Source of the DNA: Manis javanica
Lineage: Eukaryota; Chordata; Mammalia; Pholidota; Manidae
Assembly: GCF_040802235.1 (NCBI RefSeq)
Contig: NC_133167.1
Location: forward strand, 100,240,001-100,304,000
DNA: 64,000 nucleotides
Direction: 5' to 3'
The position numbers were made by a program, and so were the translations under genes. This document shows positions 62,218 through 64,000 of this stretch, in pieces; the first letter of the stretch is position 1, and every line of letters starts with the position of its first letter. The notes under the pieces are model-generated. The model made no database searches. It saw nothing but the letters and a program-made list of their open reading frames with translations, and was not told the origin of the DNA.

Positions 62218-62643
62218 TGTTAGGCTGCAGGCATCAGGGGAAGGGGCGAGCCTGATGGACAAGCTCAGGCCTCACCAAAGGAGGCAAAGAGACCAACAGG
62301 TTCCGGTCTGACAACATTCCAGAGCCTGATGGGATAACCCTCCCAACTAGAGCCCTTCCCCCAAGCTAACGGATTAGTGGTAACTTTCCAGTACCTGGCT
62401 AAAGGCCAAAGAGACTCCCATGTACCCTAGAAGAGCCAATCCTGCGCCACTGCACACCTTTGCTCTCCCTCCCCCTGCCTTCTTTAAATACTTGCTGCCT
62501 GTCCTGCTGGGTGTGACTTCTCCGGCCTGTGTTTCAGACCGCGGAACATCACCCGGGGGTGGCACTCAAATAAACTACCTGGCCCTTTGTTGGCTCTCTT
62601 CGCCTGCCTGCTTCGGTGGAAATTTACTGGAATTTATCTTACA
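62218..62643 (+). repeat. Inverted LTR (type B) inside the provirus
   Basis: It runs TGTTAGGC...CTTACA on the plus strand, 426 bp. The R/U5 part (CACTCAAATAAACTACCTGG onward) is close to the type A LTR, but U3 is longer and different. It has TTCTTTAAATACTTG as a TATA-like box. Only one copy exists, so it is not an independent complete provirus. Confidence 0.85.
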
Positions 62644-62660
62644 CCCGGGTTTCAGCACCA
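62643..62660 (-). other. Retroviral primer binding site, tRNA-Phe-like
   Basis: On the minus strand, two bases after the LTR end, TGGTGCTGAAACCCGGGT matches the complement of the mammalian tRNA-Phe 3' end at 16 of 18 positions. This is the HERV-F type of primer. The last base is shared with the terminal T of the inverted LTR. Confidence 0.75.
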
Positions 62661-62662
62661 AA

Positions 62663-62969
62663 TGTAAGATAAATTCTAGCTGAAACAAGCAGGCGAAGAG
62701 AGGGAACAAAGGGCCAGGTAATTTATTTGAATGCCCCCGGGTGAGGTTCCGCGGCCTGGCTGTCACAGGCTGGGGAAGTCACGCGAAAGTAGACAGGCAG
62801 CGAGTTTTTAAAGAAGGGAGGGGGAGGCAGAGCTTAGATTCACAGGGGTGCGAGGATCGGCCAGCCTAAGGCGCATTTTTCAGGCTGGGAGGGGGCAGCA
62901 GCCGGGGACTTTGGCACGTCATCAGTGTCTGACGTGCTCACCCCTCCCCCAGGTGCCTTCAACCTTACA
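62663..62969 (-). repeat. Proviral 5' LTR (type A)
   Basis: Partner of the LTR at 55261-55563: same orientation and ends, the same CRE-like inverted pair (62914-62921, 62930-62937) and the same AATAAA. It is followed on the minus strand by TT and the primer binding site. Confidence 0.88.
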
Positions 62970-62974
62970 CTTTG

Positions 62975-64000
62975 TACTCACAAATTTGATGATACACAAG
63001 TATATATCCTGCAAGTAATGCATCAAATGGATGTAATTCTAACAGCACAGAAAAGTGAAAAGTGGACCATACATATTCCCTTTCCACAGCAGGAGAATTA
63101 AAAACAGTAACTTGACAGTTTCTGTTTTTAATTCTCTTGGTCACCTTCATAAATCTAAATAATATGCTTGAGCATCTGTTTCTTCATTTACTGATGTTAG
63201 GTATTTTCTTCCTGCTATAAAAATAAGGAACTTAATTATAGTATTCCTTCATCCTCTTCACAACTTTTCTTTAACTAAAGAAAATTTTTTAAAATTTATT
63301 TTAACCTGTAGTTACATTAAAAATTTTAAAGACTATACCTAAAACTCCTTTTATTATCAAATAACTTTAGACAAAATCTCTTGACTCCTTCCTAATCTTG
63401 TGACAGAGAAATGTGTGCCCCTGTATTTTCCACACACTTCTTCCAACCTTATAATCCCCAAACTGTCAGCTATCTCATTGCTTGACAATATCAAGAGATA
63501 AAATGTTAGCATTTTTATCCTGAAACTATTATAAGTCTGACATACTTGGTCTAGATCAATTCAGAAAAATCTGAAGTCAATAAATACCATTTACAATTTT
63601 ATGATTATATAAATATTCACTGCAGAATCAGTCAGACATTGAGAAAAATAGTGATTAAGACAACAGACCCTTTAAGAATTACAACCTCTTGACATGTGTC
63701 TGGCAAGTTCATTCATTTCTCTCAGGCCTTAGTTTCCTCATCATGTAAAAATAGACAATCAGAGTAGTTCCTCCATAGATTATGAGGGTTAAAGGAGATA
63801 AGCCTTACAGTATCAAGCATAAAGCTGTATTTAATGTTACTGCTGTTACTATTGATCAGTACAATAATTCATGATTTATAAATGTATAACTATTTCCTAT
63901 TTTGTAAACGTTTTACTTCATAAAGAAACTCTACACAAAACAAAGACAAATTACATCATGAGACAATCACAGTAAACCATTAAACAAGAAGGAAATAGTA
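62975..64000. other. Rest of TLR3 intron 1 or upstream sequence
   Basis: AT-rich with a MIR-like patch at about 63.65-63.83 kb. I did not find the untranslated TLR3 exon 1 or an ISRE-type promoter; they are probably beyond the right edge. Confidence 0.5.

Larger units (their letters stand above)
55256..62974 (-). mobile_element. Palindromic ERV1-like provirus in TLR3 intron 1
   Basis: It is bounded by a 5-bp direct repeat CTTTG (55256-55260 and 62970-62974) and by two minus-oriented LTRs of about 305 bp (55261-55563 and 62663-62969). In minus order: 5' LTR, TT, primer binding site, an inverted LTR of another subtype (62643-62218) with an inverted 3'-end-to-gag-start arm, a single-copy leader-like spacer (about 58966-58717), a second gag-start-to-3'-end arm, then the 3' LTR. 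The arms (about 55564-58715 and 58967-62217) are inverted copies of each other. Only gag N-terminal and env C-terminal remnants are recognisable; pol is absent, and all frames are broken. It is a gammaretrovirus-like, non-autonomous element that is replication-incompetent. Confidence 0.88.

Overview
The window is nuclear DNA of a placental mammal. It has long introns with GT-AG boundaries, MIR/L2 and L1 remnants, CA/TG microsatellites, CpG-island promoters and an old gammaretrovirus-like provirus. I saw no primate Alu, rodent B1/B2 or ruminant Bov-A sequence, so a non-primate, non-rodent placental is most likely; the species is not resolved. Two genes, both on the minus strand, lie tail to head: TLR3 (about 48.4 kb to beyond the right edge) and FAM149A (about 4.9 to 40 kb). 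This matches the human 4q35 order.

FAM149A could be rebuilt completely by joining 14 coding exons with consistent splice phases: 2283 bp including stop, 760 aa. Exon 1 lies in a CpG island (about 39.15-40.18 kb). Intron 1 is 20.4 kb and holds a second CpG island (about 21.9-22.6 kb) with a good minus-strand splice donor, probably an alternative first exon. It also holds a tandem array of about 15 units of roughly 250 bp (24.7-29.37 kb), each carrying a CTCF-core-like motif in the same orientation. The array has been invaded by L1 pieces, one with a clear 17-bp target-site duplication.

TLR3 has four coding exons (2718 bp with stop, 905 aa) and an intact dsRNA-sensing receptor with signal peptide, LRR ectodomain, one membrane span and TIR domain. 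Its untranslated first exon and promoter were not found and are probably past the right edge. The residue matching human signalling tyrosine Tyr858 is His here.

Only 116 bp upstream of TLR3 exon 2 sits an unusual provirus (55.26-62.97 kb). It is flanked by a 5-bp duplication (CTTTG), bounded by two same-orientation LTRs of about 305 bp, and has a tRNA-Phe-like primer binding site. Its interior is a giant inverted repeat: two head-to-head truncated gag-to-3'-end copies around a single-copy leader, with an extra inverted LTR of another subtype abutting the primer binding site. The LTR next to exon 2 points the same way as TLR3, so it could act as a promoter or a premature polyadenylation site. 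A fragment of a related LTR lies at 32.36 kb.

The rest is AT-rich intergenic or intronic sequence with old repeats. The most interesting candidates are the palindromic provirus, the CTCF-motif array and a perfect 27-bp-stem hairpin at 41.72 kb.
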